A DNA stretch of 64,000 bases from Diphasiastrum complanatum (taxonomy: Eukaryota; Streptophyta; Lycopodiopsida; Lycopodiales; Lycopodiaceae): the NCBI GenBank assembly GCA_029204225.1, contig CM055095.1, forward strand, positions 56,748,140 through 56,812,139, read 5' to 3'. Of this stretch, positions 31,044 to 41,908 are shown one piece after another. Every line of letters starts with the position of its first letter. The stretch's first letter is position 1. A program made the translations under genes and the position numbers. A model generated the notes under the pieces. That model was not told the DNA's origin and did no database searches. It saw only the letters and a list, made by a program, of their open reading frames with translations.

Positions 31044-31910
31044 CTATAGGGCTTTCTCCGTCCAATGTGGTTCCGTTGTGAGCTTGTAGATTGGTCGTGC
31101 TAATTCCGCAAAATCTAGAATGAAAATATGGTAGTAGTTAGCATGACCCATAAAAACATAGACTCCGCGGATCGTTCCTAGTGGTGACAGATCAACAATG
31201 ATCTTTATCTTTGGCAGATCTGTGGCAATTCCGTGTCTTGAAACTATATGGCCAAGAATGAGACAATGTGTCACCTAAAACTTCTCTAAATTCAAGGATA
31301 TCTGATATTCGCAACATTTGTTTAGCACCTTTTCCAAATTGGATAAGTGCTCAGAGTTAGGTCCGTGCACGCACAGATCATCCAAGAAAATCTCTAGATT
31401 TTTTTGCAAATATTCTTTAAATGTCGCCCGCATAACTCGTTGAAAGGTACTTGGGGCATTACAAAGTCCAAACGGCATCACTGTGTAGGCATAGGTTCCC
31501 CATTCCGTGGCGAATGCTGTCTTGTGCTAATCTTGTGGCGCTATTTTCACTTGATTGTATCTGCTGAAGTCGTCCAGAAAACTGTAGGCTTCTGCTCCTG
31601 CTACTCTATCCAGAACACTTTCCGTAAATGGTAAGAGAAAATGATCCTTCTTGGTAACTGCATTTAACGCATTCAGGTTCACACATATCCACATTTTTCC
31701 ATTCTTCTTGGGTAGTATGACTATCGGCGATACCCATTCAGTGTGCTCGATTTCATAAATGAAGTCAACATCAAGCATTTTTTGCAACTCCTGCTTGATC
31801 AATTCTGTATAGTTAGGATTGCAGTGATAGTAATGGCTCACCTTGGGGACTGTTCCATCCACCAAGGGTATGGTATGATGGACTACGATTGGTGGTATAC
31901 CCTTTAGCAT
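31044..31910 (-). pseudogene. G1 reverse transcriptase
   Basis: First block (31910-31527): VDFIYEIEHTEWVSPIVILP followed by KKNGKMW, and SFLDDFSRYNQV. Second block (31481-31275): MMPFGLCNAPSTFQRVM and IFLDDLCVHG, where FLDD stands at the active-site position usually written YxDD. Third block (31274-31044): GHIVSRHGIATDLPKI and ANYYHIFI, the connection region. A gap with a stop separates blocks one and two, and a TAA separates two and three. Confidence 0.85.
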
Positions 31911-32987
31911 TGTAATTCCAAGCGAAACAATCCTTGTATTCTACCAATAATGTGCGTGGTCTTTTAAATTGAGTGGGTGTCAACTGTTCTCCTACATGAA
32001 AGATCTTCTCTTTTTCACTTGGCTCAGCTAAATTCATAGGTTGCGTCTGTGCAGGTCTTTCAAAGACTTGTTCTGATGGTTCCTGATTTTGGTCATGTTT
32101 TCTTTGTGTTTGCAGCATCATGATTACCACGTCGTCTAAAGTATAGTTCTTGAAGGTTTCTGGCATCTCGTAAACTGGCGTTCGACGGGATTCCTCCTTC
32201 AACATGTTGATCTTAGTGCGACTTGTAATCTTTGGATTTTCAGTCATCTGTGAGAAAGATGACACTGTGTTTGGGTCGAATCGGACCGACTTCAAGGAGT
32301 CCAACACTTTTTTCCTTTCCTTCCCCTATAGTTGGATTCATCCTTGTTGTCTATCTTAGGAACTGGTGCGATATTCGCTTCATGATTGCGAATATCAACA
32401 TCCACCGTAGCTATGGCCTCTTCTGTTAGATCGCTCCATTGGATCACCTGGTTATAATGTTGTCTCAGCTAATTCTTCTTGTTGGCAGGTGCCTTGGGTG
32501 GATCTATCTTGGAGACTTTAGCCATTATCGATCTTTGTGGTGCCTGAGCTGGTACTTTTTTCATTCCATAGCGATCTGGATCCATATGTTGCAGGACCTG
32601 CTCATCAATCAGCTCAGTCTCCTTGTTGTAGGTAAAAGCATGTTGCCAAGGGACTAAATCATCGTCCATAGGGTTTTCAATAGCTTCCGCTGATAACCAT
32701 GCTACATTGATCATATTCACCTCGAAAGTGATTGGTGTTTCCATGGTATAGCACTTGGGTGAAGATGTGCTGGGTTTTGGATCTGAATCCGGTTAACAAG
32801 CATGTCTAGCCATACAGTCAATGGTTGCCAATGCATCCGTCCATCTCAAGATATCAGTATCAAAGTTGTAATTACCACCTTTGGCTTGCCTTGGGCGATC
32901 AATGGTGTGATCAGTGGTGGACTATCCATCATCAGCTTCGGGTGTAATTGGTTTCACCGCCCACATGGTTGGATCAACCTTTACAGC

Positions 32988-33296
32988 CTATTTTCTGTTT
33001 TCGAAGGTAAGTTTTCCGGTTCCCCAATTGTGAACTATTTGTGCAATCCTCAACCAAGGTCTTCTTAGTAAAACGCGGTAGGCAGAAGAGGACTCTAGTA
33101 TGTCCATCACCGCAAAAGTGATTACAAATTGCATTCCCGCTATTTTTACTAGGATGTCGTCAACTACACCTTTTGGCTTGACACATGATTGATCTGTTAA
33201 TTTGATGGCAATTTTTTTTGGTTTCAATCCCTGCAAACCCCATTTCTGATACAAGGTAGTGGAGATCAAATTTACACCTGATCCTCCATCTACCAC
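32988..33296 (-). pseudogene. G1 aspartic protease
   Basis: VDGGSGVNLISTTLYQKWGL has the D-G-G-S/A pattern of Ty3 proteases (DGGS rather than DTGA), followed by RVLLRRPWLR, the conserved LGRPWL-like segment. The frame is open for 102 codons. Further N-terminal linker pieces lie at 32307-31813 and 32744-32469 (the latter with GMKKVPAQAPQRS). Confidence 0.7.
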
Positions 33297-33685
33297 TGCT
33301 GCTTCGTCCTCAAACCTCTTGTGGTGGATTGGCAGGGTGATGTTGATTTCTTCACTCTCCCAGGCTGCCCTAATATGGAGGACATTGCTTGTTCCATCGT
33401 AGCCTGCATAGTATAAGGGCTCTTCTGCTACTATTCCTGGTTCCGTTTTGGCCCATTCAGCTAGGATGCTATTGGCTTGAGGTGCAATCTGCAGTTACTC
33501 ACCGAGAGATAAGTTCACGCGGCTAGACAGTAAACTGGCGAGCACACTTGTTTGTGGGATCTCTGGCACTTCCATATGAAATGGTGGTTCATGATGATGC
33601 AAGTAATCAATTTGATTTGTTCGCATGCGGGAGGCCACTGGCGGTGCTGGTTCTTCTGTAGATTAAGGTTATGTATGAGCTTCTC

Positions 33686-34113
33686 TTATTTGTGCAGCTT
33701 TCTCTTCTTGTGCTTTTTGTACCCAATGGCGAATCCTATGGTATATCCTTCCTTCTTCCTCACATTCAGATATGGTCCTGCAACTGAGGGTTGGTCGTCG
33801 GCCACTGATACTAATGGAGGTGGTGATGGGACCACTCCCTTCTGTTTTTGCGCTCGTGTAACTGCTAGCACAGGAACATGGGGGTTTTGTCTTTCTTGTG
33901 GCATCCTTCCTGGAACTGTTGTTGGTTGTACATTGATTAAATTCAAGGGTGCACTTGTTCCACGTTTAAATGGGCAGTTCTTGAAGCAATGCCTGTATTT
34001 GCATTCTCTGCAAAAGACCGTAGACTATCCCTTATAAGGACATTTAGCAATTCTGTGGCCTTCATCACATCCATAGCATCCATAGATCTTGCCTCCCTGA
34101 CGTTGAGGTTGTG
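33686..34113 (-). pseudogene. G1 gag C-terminal zinc knuckles 2 and 3
   Basis: CYGCDEGHRIAKC and, after a stop, CRECKYRHCFKNC are two CCHC knuckles of the form C-x2-C-x3-H-x4-C that bind RNA in gag. The reading frame then continues to about 33686 (PGRMPQERQNPHVPVLAV). The upstream part of the same gag is on the other side of C2. Confidence 0.7.
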
Positions 34114-34118
34114 CAACG

Positions 34119-34767
34119 TGTGAAAGATTTCAGATCCTTAAGATCCAATCTACTTGAATGATCTTTGGTCAGAAAGAGAAATACACTACCAATCTCACCA
34201 ATGTAGAAAAATCAGCATCTACACACAATTTGAGATGCAAACACTAATAGAACTTGATCAAAATTGAATGAAATGATTATGTATTGTTGTTGTCCGTACA
34301 AAACCATCAAGCTACTATATTTTACACGTGTGGATCCAAAAATAACAAATATAGATCATTCTACACATAGAATTGCAAGCAATCACCAAGATAGTGCACC
34401 AATGGATAGTAGAACCCAAGAGAACCATGTATAAGCATGAAATGAGATAGAGAAGAGAGAAGATTGCTCTCTCCACGAGTTACATCCTTTTATAACAGGT
34501 CCAAACCCTATTTGGCCACTTGGCTTTCCCACCAAAATGCTAACTTTACTAATTTTGGGTCTAGATTCAATGTACCCAACTATTCAAATTGAATCTACTC
34601 GAACTCGCATTCTAACTTTCCCACACTTTCAAAAAATGTTTATTCAAATGAAATTTAGACTAATGAACTTTGAAAAGTCAACCTCTAAGTCTAAAACAAG
34701 TTTTGGCCTCAATATGCCAAATATGGAAATATTGCAAAATGTGATGAAACTAGTTGAATCTTTCACA
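34119..34767 (-). repeat. C2 3' LTR
   Basis: Same length as the 5' LTR. The purine tract TTGAAGAGGGAG (minus strand) abuts it at 34768. The stop codon of the last C2 reading frame lies inside its first bases (34765-34763). Confidence 0.9.
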
Positions 34768-36211
34768 CTCCCTCTTCAACTAGTTTTAGCATAGACTTTG
34801 ATAATACTCCAAGTGAAGTCATATGCTTCATGAACAAGTATTTTCCCAATGCTTTGGTGAAGATATCAGCTACACATTCCCTTGAAGACACATGTTGAAG
34901 CTCCACCTCGTTTGCAATGACTCGCTCCCTCACAAAATGATATTGTATCTCAATATGCTTGCTCCTAGCATAGTTTTTGACAATAGAACTTTGATCCATC
35001 ATAAGAATGATATTCTTCCTAAGAATAGACCTCCTTTCAATGATCATGTAATGCTCAAAATAGAAACAACCATAATTGATATAGAGAATAGTGTCCACTT
35101 GGGATGCTTCACTATTTCTTACATCAATTTTATATGTAAAAATGTCACTAAAACATGAAGAATAAAATAGAATGTAAATGAAATGATTCCACCATGCTTC
35201 CAACTCTGAACTCTCTGAAAAAATACAGCAAACAAACAATAAATGTGATTGATCAACTTTTGCTTGCATGTCTCCTCCTCCTTTGTCCTTTGTTGCCTTG
35301 TATCCACCATGATACTCCATGAATGAGCTTCCATCTTCATCTTGCCATAAGATGCCATCATCACTTGATGACTTGACCATGAATGAGTGACATAATGAGC
35401 CTCCAATAGCTTCATTTCCATCAGAAAAACCAGCCAAGAATGCTAGTACAAATCCAACATCAAAACAATGTTCACCAATGTAGCTAGTTTTACCATATCT
35501 TGACAATTTGCACACATCCACATGAAATTGCTCAAACATGAGATAGAACAAGTAAAATAAACTTGAACAACACTTCCTTGCTGCTCCTTTGAAATTACTT
35601 GAGTCTTCAATATGTTGCAAAAACAGATCCATAACACCTTTGCCAATTACCTCTCCTTCGAGATTGACTAGCTCCAAATTGCCAACTTCCCTTTTGACTA
35701 GTTGAAGCGCTTTGAGATCAACTTCTTGATCTTCAACTTGATCATCAAAATAATTGAAAAAACTTTGTTTTCCAGATACAATACTTGATTTTACAGCAAG
35801 ATAACATCCATCCACTTGCATAGCTCCATGTACACAAGAAGATCTTCCAAAAGATGTTCCACTCTTCATAAGAGATCGATACTCAAGATCCATTGCTTGG
35901 ATCCACTCCTCTTCTTTCCTTGCTTGATCTACACTTGTAGGCTCATCCAAAGAGGTTAGGAAAGCAACATAATTTCCAGAAAATACTTGCTTATTCTTTT
36001 GATCATATGTGAACCTTGAAGGTACTTGTCTTTCTCTTGATGTTCTCCTTGGCTTTTGACTTGATGAAGGTCCATCATCACCACCATCCAAAGTAATATC
36101 CTTCTCATCAACATCAAGAATGTTAGATCCATGCACTCTACCATCAATCATGCTTGAAGACACCTTTGGAATGTTCCCCTCATCAAAAATGACATCTCTA
36201 CCAACAATCAC
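34763..36211 (-). CDS. C2 482-codon frame: integrase tail, foreign segment, RNase H tail
   Basis: Residues 1-119 are the usual Copia stretch between integrase and polymerase (VGRDVIFDE; PRRTSRERQVPSRFTYD; EEWIQAMDLEYRSLMKSGT). Residues about 404-482 are the end of Copia RNase H (ARSKHIEIQYHFVRERV; ECVADIFTKALGK). Between them, about residues 120-403 (35854-35002), nothing matches reverse transcriptase: no PSRW-like, YVDD or GLKQ motifs. That segment reads like ordinary protein at first (QEVDLKALQLVKREVGNLEL; GKGVMDLFLQHIEDSSNF) and remains open for 284 codons. I do not recognise it. It looks like captured sequence kept in frame. Confidence 0.7.
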   Translation of the reverse strand: MIVGRDVIFDEGNIPKVSSSMIDGRVHGSNILDVDEKDITLDGGDDGPSSSQKPRRTSRERQVPSRFTYDQKNKQVFSGNYVAFLTSLDEPTSVDQARKEEEWIQAMDLEYRSLMKSGTSFGRSSCVHGAMQVDGCYLAVKSSIVSGKQSFFNYFDDQVEDQEVDLKALQLVKREVGNLELVNLEGEVIGKGVMDLFLQHIEDSSNFKGAARKCCSSLFYLFYLMFEQFHVDVCKLSRYGKTSYIGEHCFDVGFVLAFLAGFSDGNEAIGGSLCHSFMVKSSSDDGILWQDEDGSSFMEYHGGYKATKDKGGGDMQAKVDQSHLLFVCCIFSESSELEAWWNHFIYILFYSSCFSDIFTYKIDVRNSEASQVDTILYINYGCFYFEHYMIIERRSILRKNIILMMDQSSIVKNYARSKHIEIQYHFVRERVIANEVELQHVSSRECVADIFTKALGKYLFMKHMTSLGVLSKSMLKLVEEGV

Positions 36212-36250
36212 TTTGTTAGTAGAAGGAATGTAAGCCTTATAGGCTAAAAC

Positions 36251-36622
36251 TCACCTCACTATATCCAACAAAAATACCTCATCATCAAGAGTAATGTTAA
36301 CATAGCATGTGCATCCAAAGGTTCTTAGAAAGTTGACACTCGGCCTCCTCTTGAATAGCATCTCAAAAGGTGTCCTTCCATCCAAAATAGAACGCGACCA
36401 CCTATTGCACAAGAAATTGGCACACAACAAAGCTTGATCCCAAAATGGTTTGTCAAGATTAGCACTTAACCTCATAGCTTTAGCACTTTCACATAAAGTC
36501 ATATTCTTCCTTTCAACCACTCCAATTTGTTGTGGGGTCCTTGATGTTGTATACTCCCTCTTGATCCCATGCTCATCACAAAAGGCCTTGAACTTGTTAT
36601 ATGTACTCACCACCATTGTCAC
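36251..36622 (-). pseudogene. C2 integrase C-terminal half
   Basis: FKAFCDEHGIKREYTTSRTP followed by QQIGVVERKN, with the catalytic glutamate in VVERKN, then PFWDQALLCANFLCNRW and GRTPFEMLFKRRPSV. The frame breaks after CYVNITLDDEVFLLDIVR. Confidence 0.85.
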
Positions 36623-37787
36623 CTCTCAAGCACTTGATCTTTGTGGAGAATTGGTTCTCCCTTGCATTCTTGAACTTGACAAAGACATCATACACTTCAT
36701 CCTTGCTCTTTAGTAGATAGATCCAACAAAATCTACTAAAATCATCAATGAATGTTACATACATCTTAGCTCCACTATTGCTAATTGTAGTAAATCCATG
36801 AATATCCGAATGTACAAGTTGAAAAGGCTTTGTAGATCTAGAAATAGATCTAGTATAAGGTAGTCTATGTGACTTAGACAAAGCACAAGACTCACAAACA
36901 TGCTTGACATTACTTAAGGAACTTGGAAGACCAATCACAACCTTCTTCCTTGCCATTACCTCCAATGACTTGAAGTTGAGGTGTCCCATCCTTTTGTGCC
37001 AAACCTCTTGAATAGAAATTTGCTCCCTTGAAACACATCCAACTTGGTTAGCAATAACACAAGCATCAAGTTTGAACAACTTCCCTTGCCTTTTACCTTT
37101 TCCAATCAAGACATCCTTCCTTTTGATCAAACAAGCATCTCCATCAAACTCCACCTTGAGGCCTTTACTTAGCTTTTGACTCACACTAAGTAAATTCTTG
37201 GTAATAGATGGAATAAACAAGACATCCTCCAAATGAACATTCCTATTTGTAGAGAGAGAGATAAGAATTGTGCCAATCCCTTTGATTGCACACTCACCAT
37301 CATTGGTCGTGTAGATCACCCTCTTGTCATCTCCATATGCGAACAAAGAAGTGAAGTACTCTTTGTGAAAGGTCATGTGTGAACTTGCTCCATTATCAAT
37401 CCACCAAGGATCTAGATCTCCATCATTAACAAGCATACATGAAGATATCACAAAAGCATCATCATTTGCATCTTGAACATCCAAACCATCCTCATCAAGA
37501 GTAAGATTACCTTGCTTGTCTCCTTGATCTCTCTTCTTCTTGTAGCACTCACTTGCAAAGTGTCTTTTGATGCCACAATAGAAGCACTTGAGCTTTGATC
37601 TATCCTTCTTTTTGCCACTTGAAGAAGCAGCCACTTGATCTTGCCCTTTAGACCACTTACTTTTGGTTTTGCTCTTGCCCTTTGTGAACATAGCATCCTC
37701 TTGAAGTGTTGATGTAGATCCACCTCTTGCTTGAAGCCTATATTCTTCATTGATCAAGATCTCTTGAAGATCCATCAAACTTGGCAA
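36597..37787 (-). pseudogene. C2 gag knuckle, protease and integrase N-terminal half
   Basis: One open frame of 396 codons: SLMDLQEILINEEYRL, a knuckle CFYCGIKRHFASEC (C-x2-C-x4-H-x4-C intact), protease WWIDNGASSHM (DNGA instead of DSGA), integrase zinc-binding region WHKRMGHLNFKSL with CESCALSK, and the catalytic core start VHSDIHGF and TFIDDFSRFCWIYLL up to RGDNGGEYI. It ends at the next frame break. Confidence 0.85.
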
Positions 37788-37808
37788 AGTCTTTTGAATA
37801 GCAACACT

Positions 37809-38303
37809 TTAAACAATGTTAGCATGAGCATCCAACAAGCCATTAAGAATCACTTGAATAAGCTCTCCTTCCTTAATGCTTTCATCTATGCAAGCTAACT
37901 CATCATTCAATGCTTTCATTCTCAAAACAAAAGTACTTGGACTTTCTTCATTCTTTTGCAAACAAGAAAAGATTTGCCTTCTTAGAGTCAACACTTTAGA
38001 AGTAGACTTGGATTCATAAAACTTCTTCAATGAATTCAAAGCTTCCAAAGATGATGTGCACTTACCAACTTCCTTGAGAAGTTCATTGGTAACATTCATC
38101 TTTATCATGTGTAGAGCCTTCTTGGCCCTCTTATCATACCTCACTTGATCTTGTTGTGTTGCTGGTCTCTCCTCCAAACCTACAACAATATCCAAAACAT
38201 CATTCATCTCAAGAAGTGACTCCATCCTCACTTTTCACAATGAATAGTTACTTGAGGTAAGCCTATCATTGGCTTCCAATATGACTCCAATTGAGGTTGC
38301 CAT
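37809..38303 (-). pseudogene. C2 gag N-terminal part, TGA at codon 23
   Basis: ATG at 38303 gives MATSIGVILEANDRLTSSNY, SL, then TGA (38237-38235), then KVRMESLLEMNDVLDIVVG and the UBN2/DUF4219-type gag body (ALHMIKMNVTNELL; LTLRRQIFSCLQKNEESPST; LIQVILNGL). It stops near 37809 where the frame is again broken before SVAIQKTLPSLMDLQ. The TGA replaces the conserved tryptophan of NYxxWK. Translation could restart at the ATG four codons later. Confidence 0.75.
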
Positions 38304-38889
38304 GTAGCAATGACCTGATCTTTTCTTTCAACCTGCTTCAATGCACAAAGCACTCCTTTGAACAACAACAGATGCTTTAAAAAAAATCACCAAAATTTGA
38401 AACTATCTCACAAATTCTCTTCTAGCACTTATCCAAACAAATCAACACATAGAATCATGGAATCTTGATCAACCTATGATCTATCCTCAATCTAATGACT
38501 TTTGCCACTTCCTAAGATTGAAACACACTCAAATGAAGTCCAGCAACCTCACTATCTAGAGATCCAATCAAAATTAGAATTTTGACAAAATCACAAAAAA
38601 TTGACTATTCCAAATCTACATGCAAATGCTAAAAATTTGATATGCAATCTATAAGCCACCACTTAGGTTGATAAAATGATCCAAAAATTGGCCAAATCCA
38701 GTATGTGAATTCAAAAATTGGAATTGAACAAGTATATTGACCTATTTAGTGTTTTGATCTACAAAAGATTCAATCTACAAAAGCAAAAATCCGATTTTGA
38801 TGTAGAATCCTCTCCAGCATGCTCTAGACTTGATATCTTCACCAAATCATTGATAGATCTGATTTCCTCCTTCATAACCTGAAACACAA

Positions 38890-38901
38890 GCTCTGATACC
38901 A
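38890..38901 (-). other. C2 primer-binding site
   Basis: TGGTATCAGAGC on the minus strand, directly after the LTR; complementary to the 3' end of initiator tRNA-Met. Confidence 0.92.
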
Positions 38902-39550
38902 TGTGAAAGATTTCAGATCCTTAATATCCAATCTAGTTGAATGATCTTTGTTCAGAAAGAGAAATACACTACCAATCTCACCAATGTAGAAAAATCAGCA
39001 TCTACACACAATTTGAGATGCAAACACTAATAGAACTTGATCAAAATTGAATGAAATGATTATGTACTGTTGCTGTCTGTACAAAACCAGCAAGCTACTG
39101 TATTTCACACGTGTGGCTCCAAAAATAGCAAATATAGATCATTCTACACATAGAATTGCAAGCAATCACCAAGATAGTGCACCAATGGATAGTAGAACCC
39201 AAGAGAACCATGTATAAGCATGAAATGAGATAGAGAAGAGAGAAGATTGCTCTCTCCACGAGTTACATCCTTTTATAACAGGTCCAAACCCTATTTGGCC
39301 ACTTGACTTTCCCACCAAAATGCTAACTTTACTAATTTTGGGTCTAGATTCAATGTACCCAACTATTCAAATTGAATCTACTCGAACTCGCATTCTAACT
39401 TTCCCACACTTTCAAAAAATGTTTATTCAAATGAAATTTAGACTAATGAACTTTGAAAAGTCAACCTCTAAGTCTAAAACAAGTTTTGGCCTCAATATGC
39501 CAAATATGGAAATATTGCAAAATGTGATGAAACTAGTTGAATCTTTCACA
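38902..39550 (-). repeat. C2 5' LTR
   Basis: Read on minus this is the upstream LTR. It contains CACACGTGTG, a CACGTG-centred palindrome (a plausible bZIP/bHLH site). Its partner at 34119 has CACGTGTGGATCC at the same place. Confidence 0.9.
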
Positions 39551-39555
39551 CAACG

Positions 39556-40659
39556 TAGGTTGCATAGTATTCGTTGATTATCGGATCGACAAATGCCTCT
39601 TCTAGTCCGTACCATTGCTGCTGCTTAGGTTGGAATAGTGGTTCTTGTTTTGCTACTGCCAAATTTACATCAACCACGTGATTATTAGTTGGCCCTGGTG
39701 GTGCAGGTAAGGCCATGTGCTGTTGATTATTTGGCGCGCCGCCGTATCGCGGTGCTACATTTAATGCACCCTGATGGTAAGGATAAGAGGTCTGGTATTG
39801 AGTCCTCTTTTGTTGTATGATCCAAAGGTTGAATGGGCAAAATGTCGTTTTATGCGAAGATGCATTGCACAGGTGGCAAAACCTTTGTGTCAGTTTGAGA
39901 TTTTGTTTCAAGACTGGACACTCATTCACTATAAGGTTTTGGGTACAAATTGAACACCATACATTCTCTCGATGGGGATAGTGTAGGTGATTCTATTTCG
40001 GTGGATTTGGAGTTGGTGCTTCAGCTCCCTACAAGGCCTTTAGGTTCTAATCAAACTGCGTCGTAAGTTGTTCTATTTGCTGCTTGTGTAACTTCGTCAT
40101 TTGCTTCATCAGCAGATCTGTTGATATGTTTTAAGCGTTGGATGATGATGCTACCGAGGGAGTCGAATTAGGGGTATTCAGATATAATTCATCGTCTAAA
40201 CCCTCATCTTCTTCCCTGATGCTGCTCCCGTCTTTTCAGCTCTCTTCTAATACTTCATGGTAACCCTGCAAGGAAACACATAATGACCACATGATCGGGA
40301 GTTAGGGCTGCGTTGCATTCGGATCTCAAGTGTTTGACCCGTTCTATGTAGTCCCTGACCCTTTTTCTTTTTTCCATTTTCACTTTGCTCAGTAGGATAA
40401 ATGGACTTCCAAGAACTTCTTTGGTTTAAAGCGCGTGATGAGAGCAGCTTTAATCCCTCTCCAAGTGGACTTTTTTTTTGGTTGAGAGATTAAAAAACCA
40501 GTCCTGCGCTGCCGTAATCAGTGACATTGGAAACATCATTAATTTTTCTACCGGTGTCCACTTGCCATAGATCTCGTACGCTTGCTCGTAGGTCTGGAGG
40601 AATGTAATCGGATCTGACGATCCATCATTTTTGGCATCTCGAGCCGAGGTGCTCTCCAA
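39556..40659 (-). pseudogene. G1 gag N-terminal half and zinc knuckle 1
   Basis: DPITFLQTYEQAYEIYGKWT and FPMSLITAAQDWFFNL (40659-40450) match the retrotransposon gag (capsid) domain, where the usual text is AxxWFxxL. After broken sequence, 39929-39556 opens with NECPVLKQN and has knuckle 1, CHLCNASSHKTTFC (C-x2-C-x4-H-x4-C), then a glutamine/proline-rich stretch. The frame is cut by the C2 insertion at 39555. Confidence 0.7.
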
Positions 40660-40849
40660 ACTGCCTGCAAGGGTGCGACATGAACAAGTGGGTCCATTGG
40701 ATTCATTTTTGTTGGTTTTGTTTATACCTCGATTTGCGCGACTGCCACTCTCGGGAGGTTTGGAGCTGATTCACAATTCTTCTTGGTACTGATCGTCCGG
40801 ATCATCTTAGAAATCTAATCAGTCTGGGTGGCCGAAAGTGTGATTTTAG

Positions 40850-41625
40850 GCCTCTGCGAATGTTACTCATGCGAAGTTTGGTTGTGCGAAGGTTCTTCCA
40901 CTATTTTATAGTCAAAAACCTTGATTTCTTTATATTAGTTGGGAATTAACCTACACAGGCTTGTCAAAGGATGGATTTGGGATGGATCTAACTCTTTTCC
41001 AAGGGTGGAAGATTCTTTCTTACATATCAAGAAGTTATGGCTATCTGCAAAGGTTCAGAAGCACTTTTCTTATCACAGATCAGTCATCTCTGGTAACTAA
41101 CGTTCACAAGCTTCATCACTGATGGAAAAAGACATTTTGAAGACATTGGTATGGTCTACATAGGTTACTTCTGTGAAGATTTGATGGATTTTCTAATTTT
41201 AGTGATTTTTAAGCACTCAAATCCAATTTTTTGCTCACTGGAATCAAACTAACCTCCGCAGGTCTTCTGTGTCTTTGTCTCATGGAGATGGCTTCATAAT
41301 TCTCTGCGAAGGTTCTTGGCCACTGGAACTGAAAATTTGGGTGTCTGCAAGGGTTCTCCAAATTTTTCCATCCTTTTTCAATTTGAGAACCTTCGCAAGA
41401 CCCCTGGTCTCACTGAGATGGAATTTCAGAGAGCTCTGCGAAAGTTCTTATGAAGATCTAATTTTTTATTTTATTTTTCAAGGGTTTTTTGAATTTTTTT
41501 ATGGGTTTTTTGAGATTTTTCAAGATTTGATTGGTAGGAACCTTCGCAGGCTTCTATCCAGGTCTGGGATAGTACCTTGGACCTGCTGCCAATCGTGCGA
41601 AGGTTGGTTCTCACTGGATTTTGAA
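40850..41625 (-). repeat. Leader of G1 with recurrent GCGAAGGTTC
   Basis: About nine copies or one-base variants of TGCGAAGGTTC lie here: near 40870, 40892, 41048, 41304, 41346, 41438 and 41597 on plus, and near 41388 and 41540 on minus. They are irregularly spaced in sequence otherwise without repeats. Located between gag and the LTR, so they could be protein-binding or packaging-related sites (speculative). Confidence 0.6.
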
Positions 41626-41889
41626 TAAACAAAATTTGTTGGGATTTTTGTCTCTTTTCCCTCCAAAAACAGATTTGAGCTATTTTTATGGTTTTTTCAG
41701 TTTTGTGAATGGATGCCAAGCCCTTGGCTGTTTTGGGTCTCCAGTACCCTCTCACACCTCCGCTAGCTGAGAACAGTCCAAGCACAAGAAATCACACAAA
41801 ACAAGCTAAATCTACCCAAAACCCACCTAAAAACACTCTAACAAAGCAAAAACAACTAAAAATGCAACTAAGCTAGTTAGTGAAACCTA

Positions 41890-41907
41890 TCCCCGGCAAC
41901 ACCGCCA
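41890..41907 (-). other. G1 primer-binding site
   Basis: On the minus strand TGGCGGTGTTGCCGGGGA follows the LTR end after one base. It resembles the TGGCGCCGTTGCCGGGGA site common in Athila/Tat-type plant elements, with two or three differences. Confidence 0.55.
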
Positions 41908-41908
41908 C

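Larger units (their letters stand above)
34119..39550 (-). mobile_element. Complete Copia element C2 inserted in G1, target duplication CAACG
   Basis: Two 649-bp LTRs (34119-34767 and 38902-39550) open TGTGAAAGATT and close AATCTTTCACA. CAACG stands at both 34114-34118 and 39551-39555. Primer-binding site 38890-38901 and purine tract 34768-34780 are present. By hand count the LTRs differ at about 12 of 649 sites (about 98% identity), so insertion is recent. Gag, protease and integrase are recognisable, but the reverse transcriptase domain is missing and replaced by unrelated sequence, so it could move only with enzyme supplied by another element. Confidence 0.93.

Noticed and set aside
34537-34794. 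85-codon frame repeated almost identically at 39320-39577
   Set aside because: Both are the same part of the two C2 LTRs.
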